From Methylobacter sp. (lineage in GTDB: Bacteria > Pseudomonadota > Gammaproteobacteria > Methylococcales > Methylomonadaceae), in contig JAPLRU010000116.1 of assembly GCA_026399025.1 (NCBI GenBank), positions 28,041 to 92,040 on the forward strand: 64,000 nucleotides of DNA. Reading direction: 5' to 3'. A program made the position numbers and the translations under genes. The notes beneath the pieces were generated by a model. The model did not search any database and was not told where the DNA came from. It saw nothing but the letters and a program-made list of their open reading frames with translations. Shown here piece by piece: positions 18,278 through 26,843 of the stretch. Position 1 is the stretch's first letter, and every line of letters begins with the position of its first letter.

Positions 18278-18343
18278 AAGACGAAAGGCAAAAGACGAAG
18301 GGCCAAGGGCGAAAGATTTAGCCTTTTGCCCTTCGCCTTTCGC
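18278..18343. repeat. Imperfect palindrome between cysW and cysA
   Basis: gacgaaaggcaaaagacgaa and further matching units face gccttttgcccttcgccttt as inverted arms around a short AT loop. On the cys transcript this would be a stable hairpin between two cistrons, possibly tuning ATPase synthesis. It could also simply be repeat debris. Confidence 0.6.
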
Positions 18344-18344
18344 C

Positions 18345-19202
18345 TCATTTCCTCCATTCCAGCACCGTTTTTAAAATCAAGGTCACAACCGCCAACCCGG
18401 CCAGAATCGAAGCCCCGGCAAAGGCACCGACGATGTTGTATTCGTTATAATTGACTTCGACATGTAAGGGCAAGGTGTTGGTCAAGCCCCGGATATGGCC
18501 GGAAACCACCGAAACCGCGCCGAATTCGCCCATCGCTCGGGCATTGCACAGCAATACGCCGTACAACAAAGCCCATTTAATATTAGGCAGGGTCACCGCC
18601 CAAAAAGTCTTCCAACCGCTTGCGCCTAATGACAGCGCCGCCTCTTCTTCCTGGTTGCCCATTTCCTGCATCAACGGAATCAACTGCCGGGCGACAAACG
18701 GAAAAGTAATAAACAAGGTCGCCAGAATAATGCCGGGAACCGCAAAAATAATTTTTATATCGTGCGCTATCAGCCAATCGCCAACCCAGCCTTCAGCGCC
18801 GAACACCAGCACGAAAATCAATCCCGAAATAACCGGCGACACCGAAAACGGCAGGTCGATCAAAGTGGTCAGCAAACTTTTGCCTTTAAATTCAAAACGG
18901 GTAATGGCCCAGGCGGCGGCAACGCCGAATACCGTATTCAGCGGCACGGTAACCATTGCAGTCAATAAGGTCAGCCTGATCGCGGCCAGCGCGTCGGGTT
19001 CGGATAACGCCGCCCCATAGGCTTCTATACCTTTAGATAAGGCTTTAAAAATAACCAGCCCCAAAGGCAGGCAGATAAACAGGCTGATAAAGCTCACCGC
19101 AATGGCAATCAGGATCCACCTGACCCAATCGGCATCTTGCAGAGCCAAGGGTTGACGCTCAACCAACTTGGCCGGATTTACGGGTTGAGTAATAGCGTTC
19201 AT
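18345..19202 (-). CDS. cysW: Sulfate ABC transporter permease CysW
   Basis: A 285-residue inner-membrane permease subunit of the sulfate/thiosulfate importer. It has about six hydrophobic segments, starting with ILIAIAVSFISLFICLPLGL. The EAA-type coupling motif is EEEAALSLGASGWKTFWAV, followed by the CysW-typical ALLYGVLLCNARAMGEFGAV and SVVSGHIRG. It lies 13 bases downstream of cysT, so the two are cotranscribed. Length fits E. coli CysW (291). Confidence 0.93.
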   Translation of the reverse strand: MNAITQPVNPAKLVERQPLALQDADWVRWILIAIAVSFISLFICLPLGLVIFKALSKGIEAYGAALSEPDALAAIRLTLLTAMVTVPLNTVFGVAAAWAITRFEFKGKSLLTTLIDLPFSVSPVISGLIFVLVFGAEGWVGDWLIAHDIKIIFAVPGIILATLFITFPFVARQLIPLMQEMGNQEEEAALSLGASGWKTFWAVTLPNIKWALLYGVLLCNARAMGEFGAVSVVSGHIRGLTNTLPLHVEVNYNEYNIVGAFAGASILAGLAVVTLILKTVLEWRK

Positions 19203-19215
19203 GATCGAATCGTCC

Positions 19216-20043
19216 TCATAATTGTCCTGAGCGCTTGCGCACCCAGTATTGCAACACGTTAATCAATAACAACAGCAGAAAAGAAATAACCAGCATGGTT
19301 AAGGCGATGGCCGTCGCGCCTTCTATGTCGAATTGCTCCAGCTTGGTCACAATCAATAGCGGCACGATTTCCGATACGTAAGGCAGATTACCGGCAATGA
19401 AAATAACCGAGCCGTATTCGCCCACGCCGCGGGCGAAAGCCAGCGCAAACCCTGTTAATAAGGCCGGAAAAACATTCGGGAATATGATTTTGCCGAACAC
19501 TTGCAGCCGCGTAGCGCCCAGACTCGATGCGGCTTCTTCCATTGACGATTCAAACTCCAGCAATACCGGCTCGACGGTACGCACGACAAACGGAATACTG
19601 ATAAATATCAGCGCCATCACGATACCCAGCGGTTTAAAAGCGACCTGTACGCCAAAGCTATCGATCAGCAATCTACCCAGAAAACCGCTAGGCTGAAAAA
19701 TAGTGGCCAACACAATACCGGCCACCGCGGTCGGCAACGCAAACGGGAAGTCGATCAAGGCATGGAAAAAACGTTTGCCGAAAAACGAATAACGCACCAA
19801 CACCCAGGCCACAATAAAGCCAAAGAAACTGGCCACCAAAGCGGCGATCAGCGCGGTGGAAAAACTGACGCGAAACGACGACAGCACCCGTTTGTTGGTA
19901 ATAATATGAACGTAATCATCCCAACTCAGTTGAAAGCTTTGAAAAACCAGAGTGCTCAACGGAATTAAAACCACCAGGCTTAAATAGACGATGGTGAAGC
20001 TGATGGCAGGACGAAAGCCCGGCATAATGCTACTTTGCGCCAT
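19216..20043 (-). CDS. cysT: Sulfate ABC transporter permease CysT (CysU)
   Basis: A 275-residue permease that pairs with CysW. Hydrophobic segments begin at about residue 12 (AISFTIVYLSLVVLIPLSTL). The coupling loop is MEEAASSLGATRLQVFGKII, followed by LLTGFALAFARGVGEYGSVI and FIAGNLPYVSEIVPLLI, all standard for CysT. I chose the ATG at 20043 (MAQSSIMPGF) because a GGAG site lies about 7 bases upstream and family members start close to the first membrane helix. A start at 20097 would add 18 polar residues. A REP-like palindrome separates it from sbp. Confidence 0.92.
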   Translation of the reverse strand: MAQSSIMPGFRPAISFTIVYLSLVVLIPLSTLVFQSFQLSWDDYVHIITNKRVLSSFRVSFSTALIAALVASFFGFIVAWVLVRYSFFGKRFFHALIDFPFALPTAVAGIVLATIFQPSGFLGRLLIDSFGVQVAFKPLGIVMALIFISIPFVVRTVEPVLLEFESSMEEAASSLGATRLQVFGKIIFPNVFPALLTGFALAFARGVGEYGSVIFIAGNLPYVSEIVPLLIVTKLEQFDIEGATAIALTMLVISFLLLLLINVLQYWVRKRSGQL

Positions 20044-20150
20044 GAGCTGTCTCCACGGTTGCCGGCCTGCTGCGTACACATGACGCCGGGCCGACAATAG
20101 ATAACTTTGCTTTCATTAGTGTCCTCAAAACATTCACTTTATAGTTTTAT

Positions 20151-20239
20151 AGTTCCCACGCTCCGGCGTGGGAATTCAGTCTGCAACCGGGACGCTGGAG
20201 CGTCTACCACTGCATTCCCACGCCGGAGCGTGGGAACGA
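20151..20239. repeat. REP-like double palindrome
   Basis: Two hairpins, ttcccacgctccggcgtgggaa and attcccacgccggagcgtgg(gaa), are arranged as an inverted pair around a roughly 45-base centre, making one large palindrome. It lies between sbp and cysT within the sulfate operon. A truncated half copy (atcgttcccacgctccgg) is at 54621-54638. Intercistronic REP elements commonly protect the upstream message, here that of the abundant binding protein. Confidence 0.85.
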
Positions 20240-20292
20240 TGCAAAGCTCAAGTTTCAAGGTTCCCAATCCGGAGACTGGAAACCCTCGCAAA

Positions 20293-21303
20293 CTATTTTC
20301 CCGGTCCGTAAATCTGGTCAAACACGCCGTCATCGGCAAAATGTTTTTTCTGCGTTGCATCCCAACCGCCGAACTGTGCGATAGTCACCAACTCCAAAGG
20401 TTGAAATTGCTTGGCGTACTTGGCGGCTATTTCAGGGTCGGTAGGACGGTAGAAGTTTTTGCCGATGATGTCCTGACCTTCCTTGCTGTACAAATATTTC
20501 AAATACTCTGTCGCGACTTCGGTGGTGCCATGCTTACGCGCCACATCGTCTACTACAGCGACCGGCGGTTCCGCCAAAATACTCAAGGAAGGCGTCACAA
20601 TTTCAAACTTGTCCGAGCCGAACTCACGTAAAGCTAAATAGGCTTCGTTTTCCCAGGCAATCAGCACATCGCCGATTTCGCGCTCGATAAACGTGGTGGT
20701 GGAACCTCGCGCTCCGGTATCCAGCACTGCGGCGTTTTTGAATAACTTGCCGACGAATTCTTTAGCCGCCGCTTCATCATTGTTGTTATGTTTGAGCGCA
20801 TACGCCCAAGCGCCCAAATAATTCCACCGCGCGCCGCCGGAGGTTTTCGGATTCGGCGTTACGATGCTGATGCCGGGTTTGACCAAGTCATTCCAATCCT
20901 TGATGGCCAACGGATTACCTTTACGCACCAGAAATACGATAGTGGAGGTATACGGCGAGCTGTTGTTAGGCAACAGGCTTTGCCAGTTTTCAGGAATCAG
21001 TTTGCGCTTTTGGTAGAGCTGATCGACGTCATAGCCCAGCGCCAAAGTAACCACGTCGGCTTCCAGGCCTTCCAGCACCGAACGCGCCTGTTTTCCGGAA
21101 CCGCCGTGAGATTGGTTGATAGTTACGCTATCGCCGGTTTTGGCTTTCCAATATTTGGCGAAGACGGTGTTGTAATCTTTGTATAGCTCGCGGGTCGGAT
21201 CATAAGATACGTTCAGCAGCTTTACCTCCGCCGCACGTGCTTCATTGGCGGCCAAAACGCTCAAGACGGCGGCAAAGACAATGTTGGTAAATGTGTTGTT
21301 CAT
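20293..21303 (-). CDS. sbp: Periplasmic sulfate-binding protein
   Basis: A 336-residue solute-binding protein of the Sbp/CysP family that captures sulfate (and possibly thiosulfate) for the CysTWA transporter. The signal peptide ends around LAANEARA, followed by the family's opening [20 protein letters not shown]. Ligand-loop landmarks include [50 protein letters not shown] and [20 protein letters not shown]. Length fits Sbp. It follows the porin gene by 25 bases and leads cysT, cysW and cysA, a complete importer. Chromate and sulfate share such uptake systems, which matters because a chromate operon is divergent upstream. Confidence 0.94.
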   Translation of the reverse strand: MNNTFTNIVFAAVLSVLAANEARAAEVKLLNVSYDPTRELYKDYNTVFAKYWKAKTGDSVTINQSHGGSGKQARSVLEGLEADVVTLALGYDVDQLYQKRKLIPENWQSLLPNNSSPYTSTIVFLVRKGNPLAIKDWNDLVKPGISIVTPNPKTSGGARWNYLGAWAYALKHNNNDEAAAKEFVGKLFKNAAVLDTGARGSTTTFIEREIGDVLIAWENEAYLALREFGSDKFEIVTPSLSILAEPPVAVVDDVARKHGTTEVATEYLKYLYSKEGQDIIGKNFYRPTDPEIAAKYAKQFQPLELVTIAQFGGWDATQKKHFADDGVFDQIYGPGK

Positions 21304-21328
21304 CGGTAAAACCTCTTAGGTCAAATTA

Positions 21329-22819
21329 TTAAAACGCCAATTGAAAACGTGTTGCGAAGATTTGTTCGTTAGCTAAATCACGGCCTCTGGCCGCACCGCC
21401 GTTAAACGATACATTTTCGTAATCCGCCCGGATAATCGCATTGCTGTTAAGGAACCAGTTGGCGCCTACGGTCCAGGCCTTGGCTTTAGAAGCCGATTGA
21501 TTCGGATCGACAATTTGGAAAGTCGCATCGTCCACATCCAGTTCGCTATAGCGTGCGGCAAGCTGCAAAGCTCCCCAATTACCTTTCAGCGGATCGAAAT
21601 TCCGGATCGGTTTGACGCCGGAAAAACTATTGTCTTCGCCGGTAACCACATAAGAAGCCAGAATCTGCCACGCTGTATTTTTCTGCTGAACATCCGTTCT
21701 GCCGCTGACCAGGTGCTGGGACGAAACAACATACTCGCCAATAGCGCCGAACGGTCCGGAATACCAGTAAGCCTGCGGATAAATACGGTAGGCGCTGCCG
21801 TCCGATGTCGGCGCGGCAAAACCGGCATTAAGCTTGGTGTAGTCAAGATAGGTCGATCTACCCAGCGGCGTGGCCTGAGGCTTTAGCGCTTGTTTATTCG
21901 GGTTGCCGACAGAGCCGGCCACACCGAGTCCCAAACCTTCCAACCAGGAATAACCGGTATGCTGGAACGGATGGGCGAATAAACGTCCGTTTACTTCTTT
22001 ATTGTCATCGGTATCGGGGGAATTGTTATTTGGGCTGCCATCGTCCCCGGAACCGTTGGAAACGCCGATCTGGTAGATAAACGTATTTTTCGCATCTATG
22101 GGTCCTGCTACGGTCTCCGCCTTATAGCCCGGCTTAGCAAATGCGCCATGCAGTTGTATACCCACGTCACGATTGCTCGCCAAGTAAGTGGGAAATGCGC
22201 GTTCCAGGAAGGTGCCGTCCGAGTCGCCTTGTAAGCGTTCAAGACTGATTGCGGGTTTGAACTTACCGACCAACAGACTGACCGCCGGATGATAAGCATA
22301 ATCAAGGTACGCATCCGGCAAAATGTTGCCGCCCGCCGCAAAGTCGGGCATGATTTTGAAATAAATGTCTTTAAAGAAATAACCTTCCAACCAGATACGG
22401 CCTTGCTTGAGTTCGAATTTGTCAGTTCCCGTAAAACCGTTATCGTCAATATAAAAGCGCCCGTCGGCTTGCACCGCGCCGCGCACCCGCACTTGGTGTT
22501 TTTTATCCGATGAAGAAATTTTGAAGCCATCGGATCCCGCCTCGAACACCGGTAATTTTTGCAAAGCCCCGGCAGTCGTTTCATCCTGCACTTCCAGTTT
22601 ACGTTCCAGGGTATTCACTTTCCGCGTCAGTTTTTCCACTTCGGGCTGAGCGGCAACAGGTTTCTCAGCTAACGCCGCCGCTTTATCCAAACGCTCCAGA
22701 CGGTTTTCCAATTCACGGATGCGCCGTTCCAAAGCTTCGGTATCGGCATAAGCGTCGGGAATGCCCAACAAAGCAAGATTAATCACGCCGGCTAAAGCGC
22801 TGCGTTTAAAATGGTTCAT
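21329..22819 (-). CDS. Phosphate/anion-selective porin of the OprO/OprP family
   Basis: A 496-residue outer-membrane porin. The signal peptide MNHFKRSALAGVINLALLGI is followed by a coiled-coil segment after cleavage (ALERRIRELENRLERLDKAA) and a second heptad-rich part (VEKLTRKVNTLERKLE). The remainder is a beta-barrel with the OprP-like features VRVRGAVQADGRFYIDDNG and WLEGYFFKDIYFKIMPDF, ending in aromatic FATRFQLAF. I chose the ATG at 22819, since AGG lies about 9 bases upstream. Its place directly before sbp suggests an outer-membrane route for sulfate or other sulfur oxyanions rather than phosphate. That specificity is inference from context. Confidence 0.85.
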   Translation of the reverse strand: MNHFKRSALAGVINLALLGIPDAYADTEALERRIRELENRLERLDKAAALAEKPVAAQPEVEKLTRKVNTLERKLEVQDETTAGALQKLPVFEAGSDGFKISSSDKKHQVRVRGAVQADGRFYIDDNGFTGTDKFELKQGRIWLEGYFFKDIYFKIMPDFAAGGNILPDAYLDYAYHPAVSLLVGKFKPAISLERLQGDSDGTFLERAFPTYLASNRDVGIQLHGAFAKPGYKAETVAGPIDAKNTFIYQIGVSNGSGDDGSPNNNSPDTDDNKEVNGRLFAHPFQHTGYSWLEGLGLGVAGSVGNPNKQALKPQATPLGRSTYLDYTKLNAGFAAPTSDGSAYRIYPQAYWYSGPFGAIGEYVVSSQHLVSGRTDVQQKNTAWQILASYVVTGEDNSFSGVKPIRNFDPLKGNWGALQLAARYSELDVDDATFQIVDPNQSASKAKAWTVGANWFLNSNAIIRADYENVSFNGGAARGRDLANEQIFATRFQLAF

Positions 22820-22920
22820 GGTGTTAGTCCTCATCAAAGCTATATCATCCGGTGGTCCGGTCGGGTTGCTATATCGCGTATAGCACTATCAATCGCCGTT
22901 TTCCGCGGTAAAAAGGGGCG

Positions 22921-23094
22921 TTATTTTTTAGTGTCGAAACGTAATTTTTCCTTACGCTCGATTTGTACGACCTTGCTTTCGTGAACAGTAATTTCAATCG
23001 AACCGAACTTAATCTCTTGCAAAATATCGGCAATCTGATTTGCTATTTCAGCTGTCCGCGGTTCTCTCTGTGGTTTTTCCAATTTAAGCGCCAT
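22921..23094 (-). CDS. YezD-family (DUF2292) small protein
   Basis: A 57-residue protein reading MALKLEKPQREPRTAEIANQ at its start, then IADILQEIKFGSIEITVHES and KVVQIERKEKLRF. The pattern of a helix followed by G-S-I-x-I-x-x-x-x-x-x-V-x-Q-I-x-x-x-E-K is that of the DUF2292/YezD family. These tiny proteins are repeatedly found at the head of sulfate-assimilation operons and have no established biochemical role. Here it is the first gene of the leftward porin-sbp-cysTWA cluster, about 100 bases before the porin. It would be transcribed from the control region shared with chrB. Confidence 0.85.
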   Translation of the reverse strand: MALKLEKPQREPRTAEIANQIADILQEIKFGSIEITVHESKVVQIERKEKLRFDTKK

Positions 23095-23182
23095 GAAAAT
23101 GCTCCTGGGAAATCATTAAAATAAAGCAGGTCGTGTATGTTGGAAGAAAGTGTAAAGAGAATTTAATATTTAATAAAACGAC

Positions 23183-23208
23183 ATTATTAGATCAATATAT
23201 CTAATAAT
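23183..23208. promoter_or_regulatory. AT-rich inverted repeat between the cys and chr operons
   Basis: attattagat and atctaataat form perfect 10-bp arms around a 6-base spacer, about 90 bases upstream of yezD. The size and symmetry fit an operator for a dimeric regulator of either divergent operon. Which regulator is not known. Confidence 0.45.
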
Positions 23209-23222
23209 AAGATATTAGGCGT

Positions 23223-23373
23223 GTTGTCGGCAGGCGTTATTAAGCCGCAACGGTCTTCGCGACTGCTTTTTGCCGATGGACCGCTGCGCTGTTCAAGAGC
23301 CGGCGTGATACCGGACAGCTGACCTAGAGGGAGCCGGTTACCGAAGTTATTTGATACACGTTCCTTAGTGTAT
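23223..23373 (+). promoter_or_regulatory. Structured 5' leader of the chromate operon (candidate chrB leader RNA)
   Basis: Reading toward chrB, several hairpins can be drawn. gttg(t)cggc pairs with gccgcaac (23223-23251, one bulge). cggtc pairs with gaccg (23251-23283). accgg pairs with ccggt across the purine-rich gacctagagggag (about 23309-23338). atacac pairs with gtgtat (23354-23373). The segment is GC-rich inside an otherwise AT-rich 353-base gap and has no coding frame of note. Conserved leader RNAs have been described upstream of chrB genes in proteobacteria; I believe this may be one but cannot run a covariance search. A perfect palindrome gttgaattcaac at 23391-23402 follows. Confidence 0.45.
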
Positions 23374-23447
23374 TGTTGAATTGCAGTGCAGTTGAATTCA
23401 ACATATACTCGTTATGTACTCTACATATTTGCAATATAGTCTACATA

Positions 23448-24416
23448 ATGAATAATTGGATATTACTTATACTCTCTTTGCCCAGCGAGAACACAACAGT
23501 GCGGATGCGGGTCTGGCGTGCAGTCAAAGCAGGCGGATCAGCGGTTCTACGTGACGGTGTTTATTTGCTGCCCGATCTTGACAGTTGCCGGGAGGTGTTT
23601 CAACGGGTATCGGACGAGGTCAAGGAAACCGGCGGCTCGGTTTTTCTGATGGATGCGCGCCCCCCTGAGACGCAGGATTTGTTTTCGCTGTTCGATCGTT
23701 CACAGGATTATGCGCAACTGCTCACCGAGATCGAAATTTGTCATCAGTCTTTAGCGAATAACAACCCTCCTGCCGACCTGATCAAACCGATCCGCAAACT
23801 TCGAAAAACACTCAACAGGCTTGTCGAGATTGATTTTTTTCCGAGTGCTCAAAAAACCGGAACAGAGACCGCATTAACTGAGCTGGAGTCTATTGTCGGC
23901 AAACTACTGGTTCCGGATGAACCTTCCGCTGTTACGCGGACAATTCCGAGGCTCGAAGCCGCCCAATTCCGTAAACGGCATTGGGCAACTCGGCGGCGCC
24001 CGTGGGTGGATCGCCTGGCCGGCGCTTGGTTGATTCGACGCCATATCGATCCTGATGCGCGTTTTATTTGGCTGGCGTCGGTGTCGGACTGTCCGGCCGA
24101 CGCTATTGGTTTCGACTTCGATGGCGCCCGGTTTACCCATGTGGGGGATCGAGTGACTTTTGAAGTTTTGCTGGCGAGTTTCGGGCTGGAATCGCCTGCA
24201 TTGTGCCGTTTGGGGCGTCTTGTACATTGTCTGGATGTCGGCGGTATTCGTCCAGCCGAGACCAGTGGTGTTGAGCAAGTGTTGGCGGGACTTAAGGCTT
24301 CGATAGCCGATGACAATAACTTGCTTGATACCGCCTGTGGCGTGTTCGACGGCTTATATGCGGCTTTTCGGAAAGAAGAGGAAGCCGACAATCATACGAC
24401 TCAATCCCTAGACTAA
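23448..24416 (+). CDS. chrB: Chromate resistance protein ChrB
   Basis: A 322-residue ChrB. The N-terminal domain opens MNNWILLILSLPSENTTVRM then RVWRAVKAGGSAVLRDGVYL, the standard ChrB start. The C-terminal domain contains RPWVDRLAGAWLIRRHIDPD and ARFIWL, FDFDGARFTHVGDRVTFEVL and LVHCLDVGG, as in ChrB C-terminal domains. ChrB acts as a chromate-responsive regulator in some proteobacteria and is required for full resistance with ChrA. The start at 23448 was chosen because an earlier in-frame start (23373) lies inside the leader hairpin. It is followed after 10 bases by chrA, so the two are cotranscribed. Confidence 0.9.
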   Translation: MNNWILLILSLPSENTTVRMRVWRAVKAGGSAVLRDGVYLLPDLDSCREVFQRVSDEVKETGGSVFLMDARPPETQDLFSLFDRSQDYAQLLTEIEICHQSLANNNPPADLIKPIRKLRKTLNRLVEIDFFPSAQKTGTETALTELESIVGKLLVPDEPSAVTRTIPRLEAAQFRKRHWATRRRPWVDRLAGAWLIRRHIDPDARFIWLASVSDCPADAIGFDFDGARFTHVGDRVTFEVLLASFGLESPALCRLGRLVHCLDVGGIRPAETSGVEQVLAGLKASIADDNNLLDTACGVFDGLYAAFRKEEEADNHTTQSLD

Positions 24417-24426
24417 GGAATCCCTC

Positions 24427-25782
24427 ATGGACAGACCTCAACCCGTAAGTTTCGGCACGGCTTTTATTTTCTGGCTCAAACTCGGTTTTATCAGTTTCGG
24501 CGGCCCTGCCGGGCAAATCGCGATCATGCATCAGGAATTGGTCGAGCGGCGGCGCTGGATTTCGGAAAGGCGTTTTTTGCATGCGCTGAATTACTGCATG
24601 TTATTGCCGGGCCCCGAGGCGCAACAGCTTGCGGTTTATCTAGGTTGGCTGATGCATCGCAGTTGGGGCGGCGTAGTCGCCGGGCTGTTGTTTGTGCTGC
24701 CGTCGCTGTTTTTGTTGATCCTGCTAAGCTGGATCTACCTGAGTTTCGGGCAGGTTCCGGCGGTGGCCGGAGTGCTTTACGGCATTAAGCCCGCAGTTAC
24801 CGCTATCGTGTTATTTGCGGCGCATCGCATCGGCTCGAGGGCGTTAAAGAACGGCTTGCTGTGGACTTTAGCGGCGCTGGCTTTTCTCGCTATTTTTGTA
24901 TTGCATGCGCCGTTTCCGGTGATCGTGTTGATTGCGGCCTGTTTGGGAATCGTGGGCGGACGTATCGCTCCCGACAAATTTGCTGTCGGCGGCGGGCATG
25001 GCGCGGCGAAACAAAGTTACGGCCCCGCATTGATCGATGACGATACGCCGGTTCCCGATCATGCCCGGTTCAGTTGGCCGCACTTGCTTAAAATCGTAGC
25101 GGTGGGATTGATTTTGTGGGGCGGGGCGATAGGCTGGTTGTGCGGACACTACGGCTGGAACGGTACGCTGACGCAGATAGGCTGGTTTTTTACCAAGGCA
25201 GCGCTGCTGACTTTCGGCGGCGCTTATGCGGTACTGCCTTATGTCTATCAAGGCGCCGTGGAACATTATCATTGGTTGAGCGCCACGCAAATGATCGATG
25301 GTTTGGCGCTAGGAGAAACCACGCCCGGTCCGCTGATCATGATCGTCACCTTTGTCGGCTTTTTGGGTGGCTGGAGCCAATTGCCGTTCGGACCGGATGC
25401 GTTGTTAACGGCCGGAACGGTCGCGGCGGTCATAGCGACATATTTTACCTTTTTGCCCAGTTTTTTGTTTATTCTGGCGGGCGGCCCTCTGGTGGAATCG
25501 ACCCACGGCAATTTAAAATTTACCGCGCCGCTGTCGGCTATAACAGCTGCGGTGGTGGGCGTGATTCTGAACCTGGCGGTGTTTTTTGCATGGCATGTAT
25601 TCTGGCCGCAAGGTTTCACCGGTCATTTTGACGGCATTGCCGCATTGATCGGAGCTGGCGCTTTGTTGACCTTGTTTCGTTACAAGGGGGGAGTTATTCC
25701 TGTCATCGTCGCTTGCGGTGTGGCGGGTTTTTTGTTTACCTTCATCAAAGCCTGGTTAACCCAGGAGGGATTTATGTTATGA
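24427..25782 (+). CDS. chrA: Chromate efflux transporter ChrA
   Basis: A 451-residue inner-membrane protein of the CHR superfamily that exports chromate using the membrane potential. It is the long-chain form with two homologous halves. The first has FWLKLGFISFGGPAGQIAIM and ELVERRRWISERRFLHALNY; the second has FFTKAALLTFGGAYAVLPYV and GLALGETTPGPLIMIVTFVG. Each half has several hydrophobic segments, about ten in total. It lies between chrB and the DUF1259 gene, which it overlaps by ATGA. Long-chain ChrA proteins are the ones most often linked to chromate resistance. Confidence 0.93.
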   Translation: MDRPQPVSFGTAFIFWLKLGFISFGGPAGQIAIMHQELVERRRWISERRFLHALNYCMLLPGPEAQQLAVYLGWLMHRSWGGVVAGLLFVLPSLFLLILLSWIYLSFGQVPAVAGVLYGIKPAVTAIVLFAAHRIGSRALKNGLLWTLAALAFLAIFVLHAPFPVIVLIAACLGIVGGRIAPDKFAVGGGHGAAKQSYGPALIDDDTPVPDHARFSWPHLLKIVAVGLILWGGAIGWLCGHYGWNGTLTQIGWFFTKAALLTFGGAYAVLPYVYQGAVEHYHWLSATQMIDGLALGETTPGPLIMIVTFVGFLGGWSQLPFGPDALLTAGTVAAVIATYFTFLPSFLFILAGGPLVESTHGNLKFTAPLSAITAAVVGVILNLAVFFAWHVFWPQGFTGHFDGIAALIGAGALLTLFRYKGGVIPVIVACGVAGFLFTFIKAWLTQEGFML

Positions 25783-26675
25783 ATAAAATGTGTCTGGCTC
25801 AGGTTTTAGTCTTATGGCTGTCCTCTTTGCTTAGCGATGTAAGCGCCGCCGAGCATGCGACGACGCCGGATACCGCCAAGATAGAGCAATTGACCGGTGC
25901 AAAAGGCAAGCTTGATGCTGCCGAGAATGTCTTTAAAGTCACCGTTCCGCGCAACGACCTTACTGTTACGGTAGCCGGAGTCAAAATGACTCCGGCTACC
26001 GGCTTTACCTCATGGGCCGCTTTTACTCCGGCAGGGGATAAGACCATGATCATGGGCGACATGGTCTTACAGGAAGACCAGATCAATCCGGTGATGAGCA
26101 CTGCATTGGAAAACGGCATTGAGGTAACGGCGTTGCATAACCATTTCCTGTGGGATACGCCGAAAATTATGTTCATGCACATCGGCGGTTCCGGCGATAT
26201 GGAAAAACTGGCAACGGGCGTCGGCAAAGTCTTTGCCAAAATCAAAGAAACCGGCAATGTTAAACAGCTTAAACGCATAGCGTTTGACGCCGGAAAGACT
26301 TCGCTCGATCCTAAGCCCATCGAAGCGATTATCGCTGCGCCTGTGGAAAAGACCGGCGAAGTGTATAAAGTGACTCTGGGCCGAACCACGCAAATGGATG
26401 GTCATACTATGGGCAAGATTATGGGCGTGAATACCTGGGCGGTCTTTGCCGGCAGCGATAACAAGGCGATTGTCGAAGGTGATTTTGCGGTGCTGGAGTC
26501 CGAACTCCAAGGCGTGCTAAAAGCCCTGCGCGCTGCCGATGTCGCCATTACCTCGATTCACAACCACATGGTCGGCGAATCGCCGAGGATTGTGTTCCTG
26601 CATTACTGGGGCGCGGGCACTGTCAGCGATCTGGCCAAGGCGATCAAAGCCGCGATAGATGCTCAATCAGAATAA
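25779..26675 (+). CDS. DUF1259 (LppY/LpqO-like) exported protein of the chr operon
   Basis: A 298-residue protein with an N-terminal signal peptide (MNKMCLAQVLVLWLSSLLSD, cleavage near VSAAEH) and two tandem DUF1259 domains. Each domain carries the family's histidine motif: VTALHNHFLWDTPKIMFMHI at about residues 127-146 and ITSIHNHMVGESPRIVFLHY at about 267-286. The paired H-N-H plus downstream F-x-H may bind metal. The start overlaps the chrA stop (ATGA), so it is translationally coupled and probably periplasmic. DUF1259 proteins are found next to chrA in other bacteria, but their function is not established. A role in chromate handling is inference. Confidence 0.85.
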   Translation: MNKMCLAQVLVLWLSSLLSDVSAAEHATTPDTAKIEQLTGAKGKLDAAENVFKVTVPRNDLTVTVAGVKMTPATGFTSWAAFTPAGDKTMIMGDMVLQEDQINPVMSTALENGIEVTALHNHFLWDTPKIMFMHIGGSGDMEKLATGVGKVFAKIKETGNVKQLKRIAFDAGKTSLDPKPIEAIIAAPVEKTGEVYKVTLGRTTQMDGHTMGKIMGVNTWAVFAGSDNKAIVEGDFAVLESELQGVLKALRAADVAITSIHNHMVGESPRIVFLHYWGAGTVSDLAKAIKAAIDAQSE

Positions 26676-26843
26676 ATCTTTGCTATGGAGAGTCTTAAGG
26701 CTATCATTACCGGCTTCGCGTTTACGGCACAGCTGAACCGGCGCATCGTCGGACCGCGGCCGGTAACGGCGTCGATTCCGTGTCATCACTATTTAACAAA
26801 AAACTCTGCATTCAAAACAAGAGTTTCTTACACCTTGCAAGCA

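Noticed and set aside
26685..26843. N-terminal extension of RlmB from the upstream in-frame ATG
   Set aside because: The 53 extra residues are not like the family, and the ATG at 26844 gives the standard length and N terminus.
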